From the NCBI RefSeq assembly GCF_030704535.1, contig NC_081813.1, positions 1,954,501-2,018,500 of the forward strand: DNA of 64,000 nt. Direction: 5' to 3'. Origin of the DNA: Vitis vinifera. Its lineage: Eukaryota > Streptophyta > Magnoliopsida > Vitales > Vitaceae. The position numbers and the translations under genes were made by a program. The notes below the pieces were generated by a model, which had not been told where the DNA came from, searched no databases, and worked only from the letters and a program-made list of their open reading frames with translations. This document shows positions 39,579 through 51,136 of this stretch, piece after piece; the first letter of the stretch is position 1; each line of letters starts with the position of its first letter.

Positions 39579-40315
39579 CAATATTTTCAGAATCGAGCCG
39601 GTCATTGAATCGAAAAAATTACCGATTCACGATTCACGGATTGGATCGATGGTTGAATCGATGACGTCATAAATATATAATTTATATACTATTAAATTTA
39701 AAAATAATTATAAAAATTTTAAAATATATATGAATAAATTAAAATCAATAATATTATTTTATATATTTGATATTATCAAATTAAATCATATTAATATTTT
39801 AAATTTTATTAAATGAAATATGTATAATATTTAAATGTGAATATATTAAAAATGAAAATTTAAACTAATTTTACAAAACCTGAGATCTAAGGTTCAAATC
39901 CTCTTAGGTGCATTTGTTAAGTTTTTTTCATTGATTAATTAGCAATCCAGGGGAATAAGGGTGCAAAGGATGCCTATAAAAGCTATCCTCATGAAGGCCA
40001 AGGCATCAATCCATCTTGTGGGCTCAAAACTCAACCCATTAATGGTTGGAGTGGGTATGGGCTTTGTCATATTGAGAGATGGCCCAGCATGGGCTTTTGC
40101 CAAAAGCTTTTATAAATGGGGTCCTCATGCCTACAATATGAGGGGCAACTTGAACCGTTCGGTTGCATTGGTTCACCGGTCCAACAATTGATTTAGGCGG
40201 TTTGTGACCAGATCAATGCCCAAACGATTTAATAGGGTAAATCGGATCAGAAATGTGACCGGTCAATAGTTGAATTGGTTAGACCGATCGGTTTGATCTG
40301 ATTTTCAAAACATTG
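39579..40315. mobile_element. hAT-like non-autonomous element (unit A only)
   Basis: Inverted ends CAATATTTTCAGAATCGAGCC and (right, inwards) CAATGTTTTGAAAATCAGATC. It is flanked by ATAATACT (39571-39578) and ATAATACC (40316-40323), an 8-bp duplication with one mismatch. Unit B keeps the empty site (ATAATACCATTG near 51869), giving a clean before/after comparison. It is 737 bp with no transposase. An 8-bp duplication and CA...TG ends fit hAT. It inserted after the segmental duplication. Confidence 0.8.
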
Positions 40316-41916
40316 ATAATACCATTGTATCTTTTAAAAAGTATGCAATGACAAATATTTTCTCAATGTCATGGTATTAACAACCCTTCTCCGCTCACAA
40401 TGATGGTAAGTCGAAAAAAAAGAAGAAAGAATAATGGAGTAATGAACAAAGAAGGAAGGTGAAAAAAAAGTAACGAACAAAAGTGAGTTTATAGATCTTA
40501 CTTATGAAATACATAGTAGTAGGGTAAGTGAGTGAATGGATGATTTATAAAAATTATAATACAAAAGTTGAAATCTTTAACCCAATTAAACCTATGAAAT
40601 GTATTTTAACCTATGAAAGACATTTAAACCTTTTTAGCTCAATTGATTAAAGAGAATAATGAAAAATCAATCACATGCAAGAGACAAAATATTTTTACAT
40701 GGAAAACCCTCGTTGTGTTGTGATAAAAAACCACTAGGATTAAAAACTTCAAATCAACAATCTACTATATGAAAAAGTAATGTACAAAATTATCTAATAG
40801 ATGCTACTCTTAAACTTACTTTCTATAACTTATGATATAATTTATGTTTGCAATGCAATGCAACGCCTTATGTGCTCCAACAGATCTTATCTCAACTCCT
40901 GAGGGAATACAGTTTCCTTCCCAACTCAATTTGAGTTAAGCACAAAGAATAGTGACTTAAAATTTTTGGCACATCCCTTAAAAGAACTCTCCCAATAGAC
41001 ACATATAAAAGACAACTTAGTGTACTTAGAATTCATATAGAATCATATTTGACTACAAAATAATTTAAAAATTTAAGAATTTTAGAGAGATTTCATATTT
41101 TAAATTAAAAAGGATTTAGAATTTTTTTTTTAAATTTAAATTATTTTTCAAATCTCTTTTCCAAATTTTCAACTCAAAATTATTTTCCAAATTAATTTTA
41201 TTATTTGGAAATATATATATATATATTAAATCAAGTTGCTTTTTAAAATAAATTTGAAGTTTTATTTTTTTTTAACTTTTCTTTAAGTGTTTCTGAACTT
41301 TTTAATTTTTAATTTTAATATTTATCTAAAAATTTGACAATTTCAAAAACTTTTTATGCAATATATAAAACTTTAAACATTTAAATAGTAAGATAGAAGA
41401 GTTTATAAAATATAAAATAAAAATAAAAGATTGGTACACTTAGCAACATGAGTGGATTTGTAAAGTACAAAATATATAAAATAAAATAAAATAAACAAAA
41501 AGATTAGGCATACTTAGCAAAATAAATGTTATAAAATAGAATGAAAAAAAAAACCATCTTAGCCCTTACCCATCAAACTTGCAATATTATTCCAACTATT
41601 TCTACCATGAATTTAAAAAATAAAATAAAATATCATAAATATATCACTTGTAACACATCAGGGATCAAGTGATTGAAACTTTTAGAGGCCCAACAATCAG
41701 CTACAATGGTATGAAATGTCCATCAAGATTAATTTTTGCTCAATCGCCCGATCATTCAATTCAATGGGAAATATATGTTTGACAGTTAGTTTTTTTTTTT
41801 TAAACAAAATGTTATAATATATGACTATGTAACTCATTTAAGATAGACCAATAACTTACAAATCATTATTACTTCAAGTTCAAACATTTCTTTAACTTTT
41901 ATTATGCATTAAACTT

Positions 41917-42404
41917 AGGGGTTTTTTAGTAAAACTTAATACTTATTACCTAATGACTTAAGTTGACTTTAAATCATATTATAGTTAAGTTGTTGATTTA
42001 AAACTTATTACTTAATTCTTACTTTTAAGTATCAAGGTTGTTTGATAAAATTTACTTAAAATTTATTCTAAATTATCAAATTGATATATTTATCTTCATA
42101 AATTATAAATAAAGTAAAAGAAGTCAGATGATAATGAAAGTCGTGGAGTAGCAAAAGAGATCGTTGAAGTAATTAAGACAAATTGTGGTAAAAAAATAAA
42201 ATAAAGATGTGAATTTAAGAATAAATTAATTATTTTTACTTATTACTTAACGTTATTTTTTACTTTTAAATCATGTTATTAAGTTATTTTACCAAATATA
42301 CTTAAATACAATTTTTAAGTTATGTCATTAAGTTATTTTACAGAATATACTTAAATTACTTAACGACTTAAATTAAGTTATTAAGTTAGTTTATTAAACA
42401 CTCA
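41917..42404. mobile_element. MITE-like element rich in CTTAAGTT (unit A copy)
   Basis: A stretch dominated by ACTTAAGTTA-type palindromic words, with ends TAGGGGTTTTTTAGTAAAAC and (right, inwards) GAGTGTTTAATAAACTAAC. The same element is in unit B (59503-59882) with clearer ends (GGGTGTTCGGTAAAACTTAG / GGGTGTTTGATAAACCAACT). The target duplication is uncertain, so superfamily is left open. Confidence 0.55.
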
Positions 42405-42803
42405 CTTAGATTTATATACTCCTTGATTGAACTCAAAATCCTAACATTTAAATGAAAGTTCTCGATTATTCTTCAATTGTAAATTTGTAGAAAGTTGAGA
42501 AAATCACGATATATGAAGAGTATGTCTAGGCCCCTTGGTACGTAAAAATGTTGTTGCGTTTGACTATTGGTTAGATGACTTCCACTATCATCATAAAAAT
42601 TATCCAGACTTGGAAAAAGTGGACATTGGTGGGCCTTATCCAACTAAAACAAAATATTTGTTTGAATTTTTTTCCTTACCCCCTTAATTTACTACTTCAT
42701 TGTTATCCCATAATATTGCATTTCTTCCATAAGTTCTTAAATTTGAGAATTGTATAAAAAAATAATCATCATCTCATTCATTCCCCTCATAAATGATTAA
42801 TTG

Positions 42804-42805
<2 letters not shown>

Positions 42806-42838
<33 letters not shown>
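42806..42838. repeat. (TA)n microsatellite
   Basis: About 16 AT units. The matching place in unit B (about 60295) has a poly-A run instead. Confidence 0.9.
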
Positions 42839-42843
<5 letters not shown>

Positions 42844-42920
42844 TAAAAATTGTTTTACATAAAATTCCCTTTTCCCACATGGCTTGTTCGCCAATCTTGA
42901 ATGTAGCCTGCTAGAAAAAA

Positions 42921-43569
42921 CAAATTTTTTTTTTCATATTTGATTGTACTATAAAAAATATAAAATAAAATAAGATATAAATAAAATTAATTAAAAATTT
43001 ATATATTTTAATATTATTTAATCTTTATATTGATGAGTTAAAAAAAATAAAATGAATTTAAAGTAAAAAAAAAAAAATTATCAATTTTTAATCTATTTTT
43101 AATTTTTCTTTATTTTTTATTTTCTTTGCATTTTCTTTTCCTTGCATTTTATGCCATATATGATCTGATCGAGATGATGATCCTCGGGGAGGAGACTCTG
43201 CCGACCGCCATGACCCTCGTCGTCAAATTTCTAAGTGACTGCCCCATCTCTCTGAACCAGCTGATGGTACGTACAATCCAAAACTCTCACCTTTTTAATC
43301 CAACGGTTAGGATGCCAGGGTGTTCCACAACAGGAGAGTGGTTGACTTAACAAGTCGCTATCATGACCCGAACGAGTGAGATAGGGCCACGACATTTGAG
43401 AGCATTGTGTGGCCGTGTCGTGGCCGTAGGATTTGATTGAATGGTTGTCAGATTCGGTCCACTGACGTACGTCAATGGGGCTCTCCTTCTTTTTAATTAT
43501 ATCCACTGCCATCACCCCTCCAAATACCACTCTCCCTCGATGTGTGCAGCATGCCATCCCCTTCTTTGT
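42921..43569. other. Spacer between unit A and Copia remnant
   Basis: 42921-43120 is A+T-rich. 43150-43560 is less A+T-rich and has a perfect 12-bp palindrome TGACGTACGTCA (43463-43474) made of two bZIP-type TGACG half-sites. Short open frames on both strands overlap here, but none shows recognisable protein sequence or splicing support. It may be the upstream region of a lost gene. Confidence 0.4.
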
Positions 43570-45710
43570 CTTTGTCTTTCTTCAAGACAAAGAAAGATTC
43601 ATTGGGCAACATTGAAAGATATAAAGCGAGACTCGTTGCTAAAGGATTCACTCAAAATGAAGGAATTGACTACAAGGAGACTTTTTCTCTTGTATTTAAG
43701 AAAGATTCTCTTTGTGTCATTATGACATTAGTTGCACATTTTGACTTAAAGTTGCAACAAATGGATGTAAAAACGACATTTCTCAATGGAAATCTAGAGG
43801 AAGAGGTTTACATGAAACAACCAGAAGGATTTTCCTCTAGTGGTGGTAAGCATTTGGTATGCAAGCTTAAGAAATCCATATATGGATTGAAACAAGCATT
43901 CCGTCAGTGGTATTTAAAGTTTCATGATGTTATCTCTTCATTTGGTTTCGTGGAGAACATTATGGATCAATGTATATATCAAAAAGTCAGTGGGAGTAAG
44001 ATATGTTTCCTTGTTCTGTATGTGGATGACATTTTACTTGCAACCAAAGATAAGGGTTTGCTACATGAGGTGAAACAGTTTCTATCTAAAAAATTTGATA
44101 TGAAGGATATGGGTGATGCGACTTATGTAATTGGCATTAAGATACAGAGAGACAGATTTTGAGGCCTTATAGGTTTGTCTCAAGAGACCTATATCAACAA
44201 GGTTTTAGAAAGATTTCGGATGAAAGATTGTTCACCAAGTATAGCTCCCATTGTGAAGGGCGATAGGTTCAATTTGGACCAATGCCCGAAGAATGATCTT
44301 GAGCGGGAACAAATGAAGAACATTCCTTATGCTTCTGCTGTTGGAAGCTTGATGTATGTTTAGGTCTGCACAAGACCTGACATTGCATTTGCTGTTGGGA
44401 TGTTAGGGAGATATTAGAGTAATCCAGGTATAGACCATTGGAAAGCTGCAAAAAAGGTGATGAGGTACCTTCAGGGGACGAAAGACTACATGCTTATGTA
44501 TAGATGGACTGATAATTTGGAAGTGATTGGCTACTCTGATTTGGACTATGCTGGCTACATTGATTTGCGAAAATCAACTTCAGGATATGTCTTTATGCTA
44601 GCCGGTGGAGCTGTTTCTTGAAGAAGTGCAAAGCAAACTTTGATTGCAACTTCCACTATGGAGGCTGAGTTCGTGTCTTGTTTTGAGGCTACCTCGCATG
44701 GTGTATGGTTAAAGAGTTTCATTTTTGGGCTTAGAGTTGTGGATTCAATTTCTAGGCCATTTAAGATATATTGTGACAATTCAGCTGCAGTTTTTATGAC
44801 TAAGAACAATAAAAGTAGCAGTCGAAACAAGCACATCGACATCAAGTATTTAGCCCTAAGAGAACGTGTTAAAGAGAAAACAGTGGTTATTAAACACGTT
44901 AGCACTGAATTGATGATTGTTGATCCTTTGACTAAAGGCATACCACCGTTGAAATTTAAGGATCATGTAGATAGATTGGGACTTGGTTCCTTTTTGTGAT
45001 TTTCGTTGTAAGAACGAATGTTATTTTCAATGAAACTCTATTTGTGATGTTTTCTCATATTTGATTTTCTTTGTGTAAGCTTTTATTCATTTATTGAGAA
45101 ATATCATTAATGTTTGGACCTAGAATAAACATAGGGTTTATTCATTAAGCCATATGGGCTAGTGTTTAAGAAACATGATGCATTGTGATACATGGAAGAT
45201 AATACTCGATATTAGAGGACCTATCGCCATGATTCATGTGTTTTGTTTCTTACTATGATGAATGATGGAATATATGGACCAAGTGGGAGAATGTTGGGAT
45301 TTTATTTCTCCTACATCTTCGGTAATAAACCGAAAACGTGATTGGAATGTGGTCCACATCATTCCATCAATTTAGGAACGAGGATTCATGCTCCAAACCA
45401 TGTTCGCATCACTACCCCGTGTTCTGTGCACATTCCAGGTAGACTTAGTGATGGAGAAAGTCTTTTAAAACGAGGCAGAACACTAATGGGAGGGTACCCT
45501 AAGTCTGCAATCTCTTTTTAGTTTTCAAAACACTATCTAAGTGGAGATTGTGAAGGTTTAGAAGCACCTGAAACCCGAAATTAGCAAAACCCATTTTAAC
45601 CTGTAGAATGGCAATGGCGGGAGGTATGTTTTCCGATCAGTTTATAATTCCGTCTATGATCTAATTGCTATTTAATGTTTTTTATATAACATGTTTAGAT
45701 AAAGATTACA
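43570..45710 (+). mobile_element. Ty1-copia retroelement remnant with 3' LTR
   Basis: A fossil Copia-family element lacking its 5' part (no 5' LTR, gag, protease or integrase seen). Recognisable parts in order: reverse transcriptase (RYKARLVAKGFTQ, the QMDVKTTFLNG core, FLVLYVDDILLA), RNase H (STSGYVF region to STMEAEFVS and RNKHIDIKY), a GGGAGA polypurine tract just before 45292, then a single LTR at 45292-45710 (TGTTGGG...TTACA). It is broken by several changes. Unit B of the segmental duplication begins at the base after the LTR. Confidence 0.9.
45292..45710 (+). repeat. 3' LTR of the Copia remnant
   Basis: It runs from TGTTGGG directly after the polypurine tract AAGTGGGAGA to ...AAAGATTACA. 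It is about 419 bp, with the TG...CA ends usual for Copia. No second copy is found in the window. Confidence 0.75.
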
Positions 45711-46325
45711 TAATATGCTAAATTGATTGACCATGTTGCTACTGCTCCTCATTCTCTGGCTTTCCCGCTACACTCTGCATTCAGTGGGTGGGATTGTCAC
45801 TGGCCTTTTTAGCAGAACTCTCAAACCTCGCCACATAAGCAAGTTTATGGCACGTAGGAAGAGTGCTTGCTTTTGAGATTTTGATGATGTAATAATTTTG
45901 CCAAAATGGAAGTTTATTAAAATAAGAATTAAGCTAGTTGGAGGATAAAATAATCCTATATTAATGTAAGTGCTTATTGGGTAAGTATTTTCAAAAAGCG
46001 GTTCTAAAAATATTATATTTTAATTTTTTTATATATATATTTTATACAATAATCTGAAATATTTTTAATGTTTTGAAATATATTTTAAAAATAATTTTTA
46101 TACTTAGTGTTTTATTTTTAATCATTCTACATATTTATATAATTATTTTTTATAAAACCTTTAAAAAATAAGTAAAAATAACTAAAAAAATATTATCTGA
46201 AAACACTTTTTGTTTTCAGTTTTTAAGAATATAAAACAAAAAATAGTTTTTTGGTTGTCCAACGTGTTTTTCTGTTTTTTATTCTAAAAAACATAAAATT
46301 GTTCTTTAAAGTAGTTGTACCCTAA

Positions 46326-46698
46326 GGGTCTATTTGGAAATTGTTTTTTAGAACAGTTTTCTGTTCTCAAAAAATAAAAAGTATAAAAAACATGTTTGAC
46401 AACCAAAAACTTGTTTTAATTTTTGTTCTTAAGAATAGAAAACAAAATGTTTTCACAAAACATCTTTCAGTTGTTTTATATTGTTTTCACTTATTTTATG
46501 AATAATATTTTAAGAAATAATTATACAAATATGAAGAATGATTAAAAATAAAATATTAGATATAAAATTTATTTTTAAAACTATTAAAAACATGTTTAAA
46601 ATATTTTAGGTTTTCAAACAAACTTTTGTTTTATAAAAATAGAGAATAATTTTCAAAAACTTCAAAATTGTTTTTGAAATCAATTACCAAACATGCCC
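46326..46698. mobile_element. Tourist-like MITE (unit B copy)
   Basis: Counterpart of 33419-33791, with TAA on both sides (46323-46325, 46699-46701) and the same GGGTCTATTTGGAAATTG end. Confidence 0.8.
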
Positions 46699-47280
46699 TA
46701 ACTTTTTTCATGTTTTTACTTGAAAAGTAACTCATTTTTAACATATATGTTTTTTTTTTTTTTTATCACTTCAAGTATTTATATGTAAGTTTTTAAAAAA
46801 TATATATATTATACTTATCATAAAATAATAAGGGTATTTTTGTCCAAACAATGCCAAAAATGATTGAGAGTTAAATTTCTTGAAGTTTTCAACACGCTTT
46901 TAATCAAATAATCCTAAAAATAAATATATAGCCATTTAAAAGGAAATATTAAAGAAATAATTTTTTTTTAAATGGTATTAAAGCCATAAATCAAGTCCGA
47001 AGTGTCAAGTTTGAAGGAATTCTTTAGTCTTGACCTCATAATGGGTATGCTTAATATCATATTTTATAAGATAATCAAAATATTAATAATTTATTTTTTA
47101 TAGGTAAGAATCAAAGATATTCATATAAGTATAAAGTACTAAGGAAAGAAACAAGATATTAAAAAAAAATGGTTTTTTGGTTTCATAACCAATCTTAATG
47201 GCAATCAATTGCACTGCATGTATAATTGAGTGGCAGATAGCATGGATTTCTAAGTTGAATTTTTGGAGGTGGATATGGTT

Positions 47281-47341
47281 ATGATGATGATGATGATGTG
47301 GACCACATCCACACACACTCATCATCATCATCATCATCATC
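47281..47341. repeat. (ATG)n...(CAT)n inverted repeat, unit B
   Basis: Six ATG units, the centre GTGGACCACATCCACACACA, and seven CAT units. It is the same structure as 34370-34424 with changed repeat counts and a 4-base larger centre. Confidence 0.8.
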
Positions 47342-47568
47342 AATGCCTCTCTCCATGTGGCATGTGAATGAATTCATTCTCTTCAATTATCCCTTTCAAG
47401 ATTGGTTTCTTTTTTTTTCTTTTTTAATATGTTTTTTTTTATTGGTACAACCAAAGATATTTAGGTTATGCCTCTAATTTGAAAAAGGCCATACAAAAGA
47501 ATTTGGTGAATGAAGCTGCTTAGAAGATGCTCCTCAACCTCACTTTTTCCACAAAGATAATCATATGG

Positions 47569-47572
<4 letters not shown>

Positions 47573-47643
<71 letters not shown>

Positions 47644-47669
47644 TTATTTATTTATTTATTTATTTATTT
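47573..47669. repeat. (TA)33 plus (TTTA)n microsatellite
   Basis: An uninterrupted TA tract to 47639 runs into seven TTTA units. The matching place in unit A (about 34655-34675) has only about eight TA units, so the tract expanded in B or shrank in A after duplication. Confidence 0.9.
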
Positions 47670-48366
47670 TTTATTTTTCACTAAATTAAAAATAGTCAAT
47701 TTTAAGAATATTTACTAGGAAAAAAGCCATTCATATAAGTTATCCTATGAAGCTGCATAGAAGATGCTACTTCTGCAACATGGGATAGGGATATCCTTTT
47801 GTTTTTACATGGTAAAGATGCTTTCACCCAATATAAAACCATAAACCATAAGATTTAGTCAATAGCCATTCCTTTAAGATGCTTTCCTTAAAAAAAATTT
47901 TGGGAGCTAAACATAACCTAATACTATGTTTGGTTTTGAAAATGTGAGGGAAAAAAAAATTGAGAGAAAAAGTGAAAGGAAATAAAAAGTAAAAAATAAA
48001 TAAAATATATATTAAAAAATAATAAATTATTTTTATATGTTGTTTTAAACTCATTTAACTTAATTTTCTCAATCATATTAATATTAAATAATTACAAAAT
48101 ACATAAATTTATATCTAATTTTAATGATATATGATTTCTTTTGTATTTTTCATAATGAAACTAAATATTAGAAAATCATTTTTCTTAATATTTTTTTTCT
48201 TTATTTAGAAAACCACTTTTTTTTTTTTTTATATTTAAGGTAATGGAACCCAACATTACCTTAAATTTTTTGGGAGCTAAGCATAGACTTAAAGTACATT
48301 CAAAAAAGAAAGAAGTCTGGAATAAGATTGCATGGGTGAGCAAGAAAAGTGGGTCCATTTTCCAGC

Positions 48367-48426
48367 TATATATACACAGCCATGACTTAATATTGTATCA
48401 GCTCAAGGCCTAACCCTAACCCTAAC
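48367..48426 (+). promoter_or_regulatory. Core promoter and leader motif of small gene copy 3
   Basis: TATATATAC (48367-48375) and a three-unit CCTAAC array (48409-48426), placed as in copy 1 relative to the ATG at 48458. Confidence 0.7.
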
Positions 48427-48457
48427 ATCCCTCTGCTTCTTCCTTCATACCTTATCA

Positions 48458-49173
48458 ATGTCAGGGACGTCAGGCTCACAAGAGGAGAAAAAGACTGTTA
48501 GCATTCGGATGGACAAAATCGGTTGCCTCGAAATCAATATTACCGGTATTGAATGAATTTCTTCTCTCCAATTTTCTGTTTTGTCATCTTATTTCGGAGG
48601 CCTACTTGATGAAAATTTACTTTAAACTTTTTTCTTTTTATTAGAAACAAATGGTTTATGTGATAACTATTTTCAAAAATAGAGGAAAACACATAGGGTA
48701 ATAATTGTTTTTTATTTTTTATTTTTAAAAATAGAAAATACAATGTTTTCAGATATTTGTTTTTAGTTGTTTTACTTGTGTTTTCAAAGTTGTTTAAAAA
48801 AAATTAATTATACAAATATATATAATAATTAAAAACTAAAGTATCGAATATAAAATTTATTTTTAAAGCATATTTAATTTAAAAATATTAAAATCTGGTT
48901 AAGAATATTTCAGATTTATAGACAAACTTTTATTTTACAAAATATTAAATAATATTATGAAAAATTGTTTTTATTTTCAAAAACCGTTACCAAACAGTAG
49001 AATGTTGTTAATATTTTGATTTGTTGTTCTCATTCTTAGTTACTGGAAAAGAAATTGAGCTGAAGAAAGATGGAGTCACCCAGTCAGAAATCAAATATGA
49101 GAAGAATCTACAAATAATCATCCGAGACCCCATGCCAGGCCCCAAGCGAAATTCCAAGAAAACTATAAATTAA
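48458..49173 (+). CDS. Small two-exon gene, family copy 3 (73 aa, unknown)
   Basis: Exons 48458-48545 and 49040-49173 (TAA 49171-49173), phase-1 GT-AG intron of 494 bp. Exon 1 is identical base for base to copy 1 (MSGTSGSQEEKKTVSIRMDK). Exon 2 is the same length but reads VTGKEIELKKDGVTQSEIKY and ends GPKRNSKKTIN, differing from copy 1 at about 16 of 43 residues. The 3' flank resembles the decayed second exon 2 end of copy 1. About 470 bp upstream of the promoter block found in unit A is missing here. Function unknown. Confidence 0.6.
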
Positions 49174-50489
49174 ATGCAAGAAGCGTATCATTTATGGAAA
49201 TATTATTGAAGACATGAAGATATTTGACTTTTATTGTATATAAAATAATGGTTATTGTCTTCTATGGTATATAAGATTATTTTATTTTTCTTTTATTGTT
49301 TTTATATATAATACGATTGTATCTTTTAAAGAATATACAACGAAAAATATATTCTTGATGTCATGATATCGGTGAGACCCAATAAGCCTTCTTTGTTTTT
49401 ATTTCATCTTTTTACATTTGTTCTTTTAATGTATATTTTTATGCTCGACAAAACAAATATTGAAAAGAATGATATTGTTTTAAAAAAAATACAGGTTAAA
49501 TTTTTTAACCTAATTAAACCAGTGAATGAGATTTAAACCTTTTTAACTCAATTGATTGGAAAACCCTTATACAACATGCAGAGATAAAAACTCACAGAGT
49601 TGTAAGAAAGTAGTATAGAAAATTATTTAATAAATGTTACCCTTAGATTTACTTTCTAAAATATATATTATAATTTATGTTTGCAACGCAACATCTTATA
49701 TGTTCTATTAGATCTTGTCTCGACTCCTAAGGGAATGTAGGTCTCGTTTTCAATCAAATTTAGGTTAAGTATTAAGAATAATGACTTAAAAGTTTAGACG
49801 CATCCCCTAAAAAGAACTCCTCCCATAGGCATATATAAAAGAAAATCTAGTAAATTTAGAGTGCATTTAGAAATGATTATAAAAAACGTTTCTAGCATTT
49901 TTAATAAAAATTTACAAAGTATTAAAAATATTAAAAACGCTTTTTAAAATCATTGTCAAACAAATTATTAGAATTAATATAAAATTCATATTTTAAAATA
50001 AAAATGATTTAGAAATATTTTTCTTTTAAAATTTAAATTATTTTTCAAATCTCTTTTCCAAATTCTCAACTTAAAATTATTTTTCAAATTAATTTTATTA
50101 TTTGGAAAGTTTTTTTTTTTTTTTTTTTAAATCAAGTTGCTTTTTAAAATAAATATGAAGTATTTTTTCCAACTTTTCTTTAAGAGTTTGTGGGCTTTTT
50201 AATTTTTAATTTTAATATTTATCTAAAAATTTGACAATTTCAAAAACTTTTTATGCAATATATAGCATTAATTATATGATTTGGACCATTTGGTTGCCTA
50301 GAAAATGTTGGAAAGTAAAAGAAGGAAAAACAGAAGCATAAACACAGCCATAAAAAAGATTCATTTTCCCTCACGAATCAGAGCAATCCAACTTCCTCTC
50401 TACGCTCCTTCACCTTCACGACAGAAACACAATCAGATTCCTGACTGAAGACGACGAACTCAACTGACCAAGAACCAGAAAGAAAACCT

Positions 50490-50828
50490 CAAAACCCTGG
50501 AATTGAGAAATAAGACAATGCAAGCTCTGCAGACTAGAAAACCAAATCAAATCAAAACAAAACAACACCAAATTTCGTTTCTCCACTCATTTCCTTTCCT
50601 TGAAATCCAAGTCCTCAGCAAAAACCACCAATCAAGAACCACAAACTCCAGAACTGAGAAATGAAACAACAGAGAGAACGAGAAAACTAAAGCCAATCAA
50701 AACTCCCCTTATTTCTTCCTTTTTCAACTCCTGTCACTCAGGGAAAACCCTAGACTTGAGAAACGAGAGCCTAACCCTAACCGGTCAAGAATCGAGCACC
50801 TGAAAACCCTAGAATTGAGAAACGTAAG
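50490..50828. repeat. Degenerate AACCCTRGAAYTGAGAAA repeats, unit B
   Basis: Counterpart of 38222-38556, with the same four diverged motif copies between the small-gene-copy-3 block and the MSI4 exon 1 copy. Confidence 0.6.
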
Positions 50829-50942
50829 AAGAAGGATACGAAACGGCAAGAGAGAAGGCCAGATGAGGTTGTGGTTAGTGAACCAGCCGTCGAGAACTGG
50901 AACGAGAGCCTTCCGGCGAAGGTACCTATCCTCCGAACTCAT
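50829..50942 (-). pseudogene. Decayed copy of MSI4 exon 1, unit B
   Basis: On the minus strand it reads MSSEDRYLRRKALVPVLDGW then FTNHNLIWPSLLP, similar to the N-terminal helix of MSI4. Unlike the unit A copy it keeps a Trp codon where that copy has a stop, so it is open through the exon but has no following MSI4 exon. An expressed chimaeric transcript cannot be excluded from sequence alone. Confidence 0.85.
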
Positions 50943-51136
50943 CGAATCAAGTTATTATTTACTTATCAAAGGGGTAATATAGTTTATTCCTTTTTTCAAA
51001 GTTTGAAACATCGTGATCAAAAGCAAGGAATGGTACTTTTCCTGAGTTAGAATCCTAGGTCTGAACATTCAAGAAAGCTAAAAGTTTGGAATAAGATTCG
51101 CACGGCTGTGCAAGAAAAGTTGGTCCATTTTCCAGC

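Larger units (their letters stand above)
32806..42920. repeat. Segmental duplication, unit A
   Basis: Matches 45711-60395 (unit B) almost continuously, from TAATATGCTAAATTGATTGA to CCCACATGGCTTGTTC...AAAAAACAAA. Differences: a hAT-like insertion only in A (39579-40315), about 470 bp present in A (35290-35760) but missing from B, extra sequence in A at 36650-36890 and 40330-40690, and a 6.4-kb LTR-type element only in B. Inside A, about 35740-37990 and 38735-41370 are an older, more diverged duplication of each other, each holding one small two-exon gene. Two rounds of tandem duplication are the simplest explanation. Confidence 0.9.

Noticed and set aside
39961-40191. 76-codon frame as a transposase
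   Set aside because: No transposase motif; it lies inside a 737-bp non-autonomous element.
43126-43557. Frames on both strands in the spacer before the Copia remnant
   Set aside because: Short, overlapping on opposite strands, no recognisable protein or matching splice partner.
47098-47343. 81-codon frame starting with a run of Met
   Set aside because: An artefact of the ATG/CAT repeat; the start is only the repeat itself.
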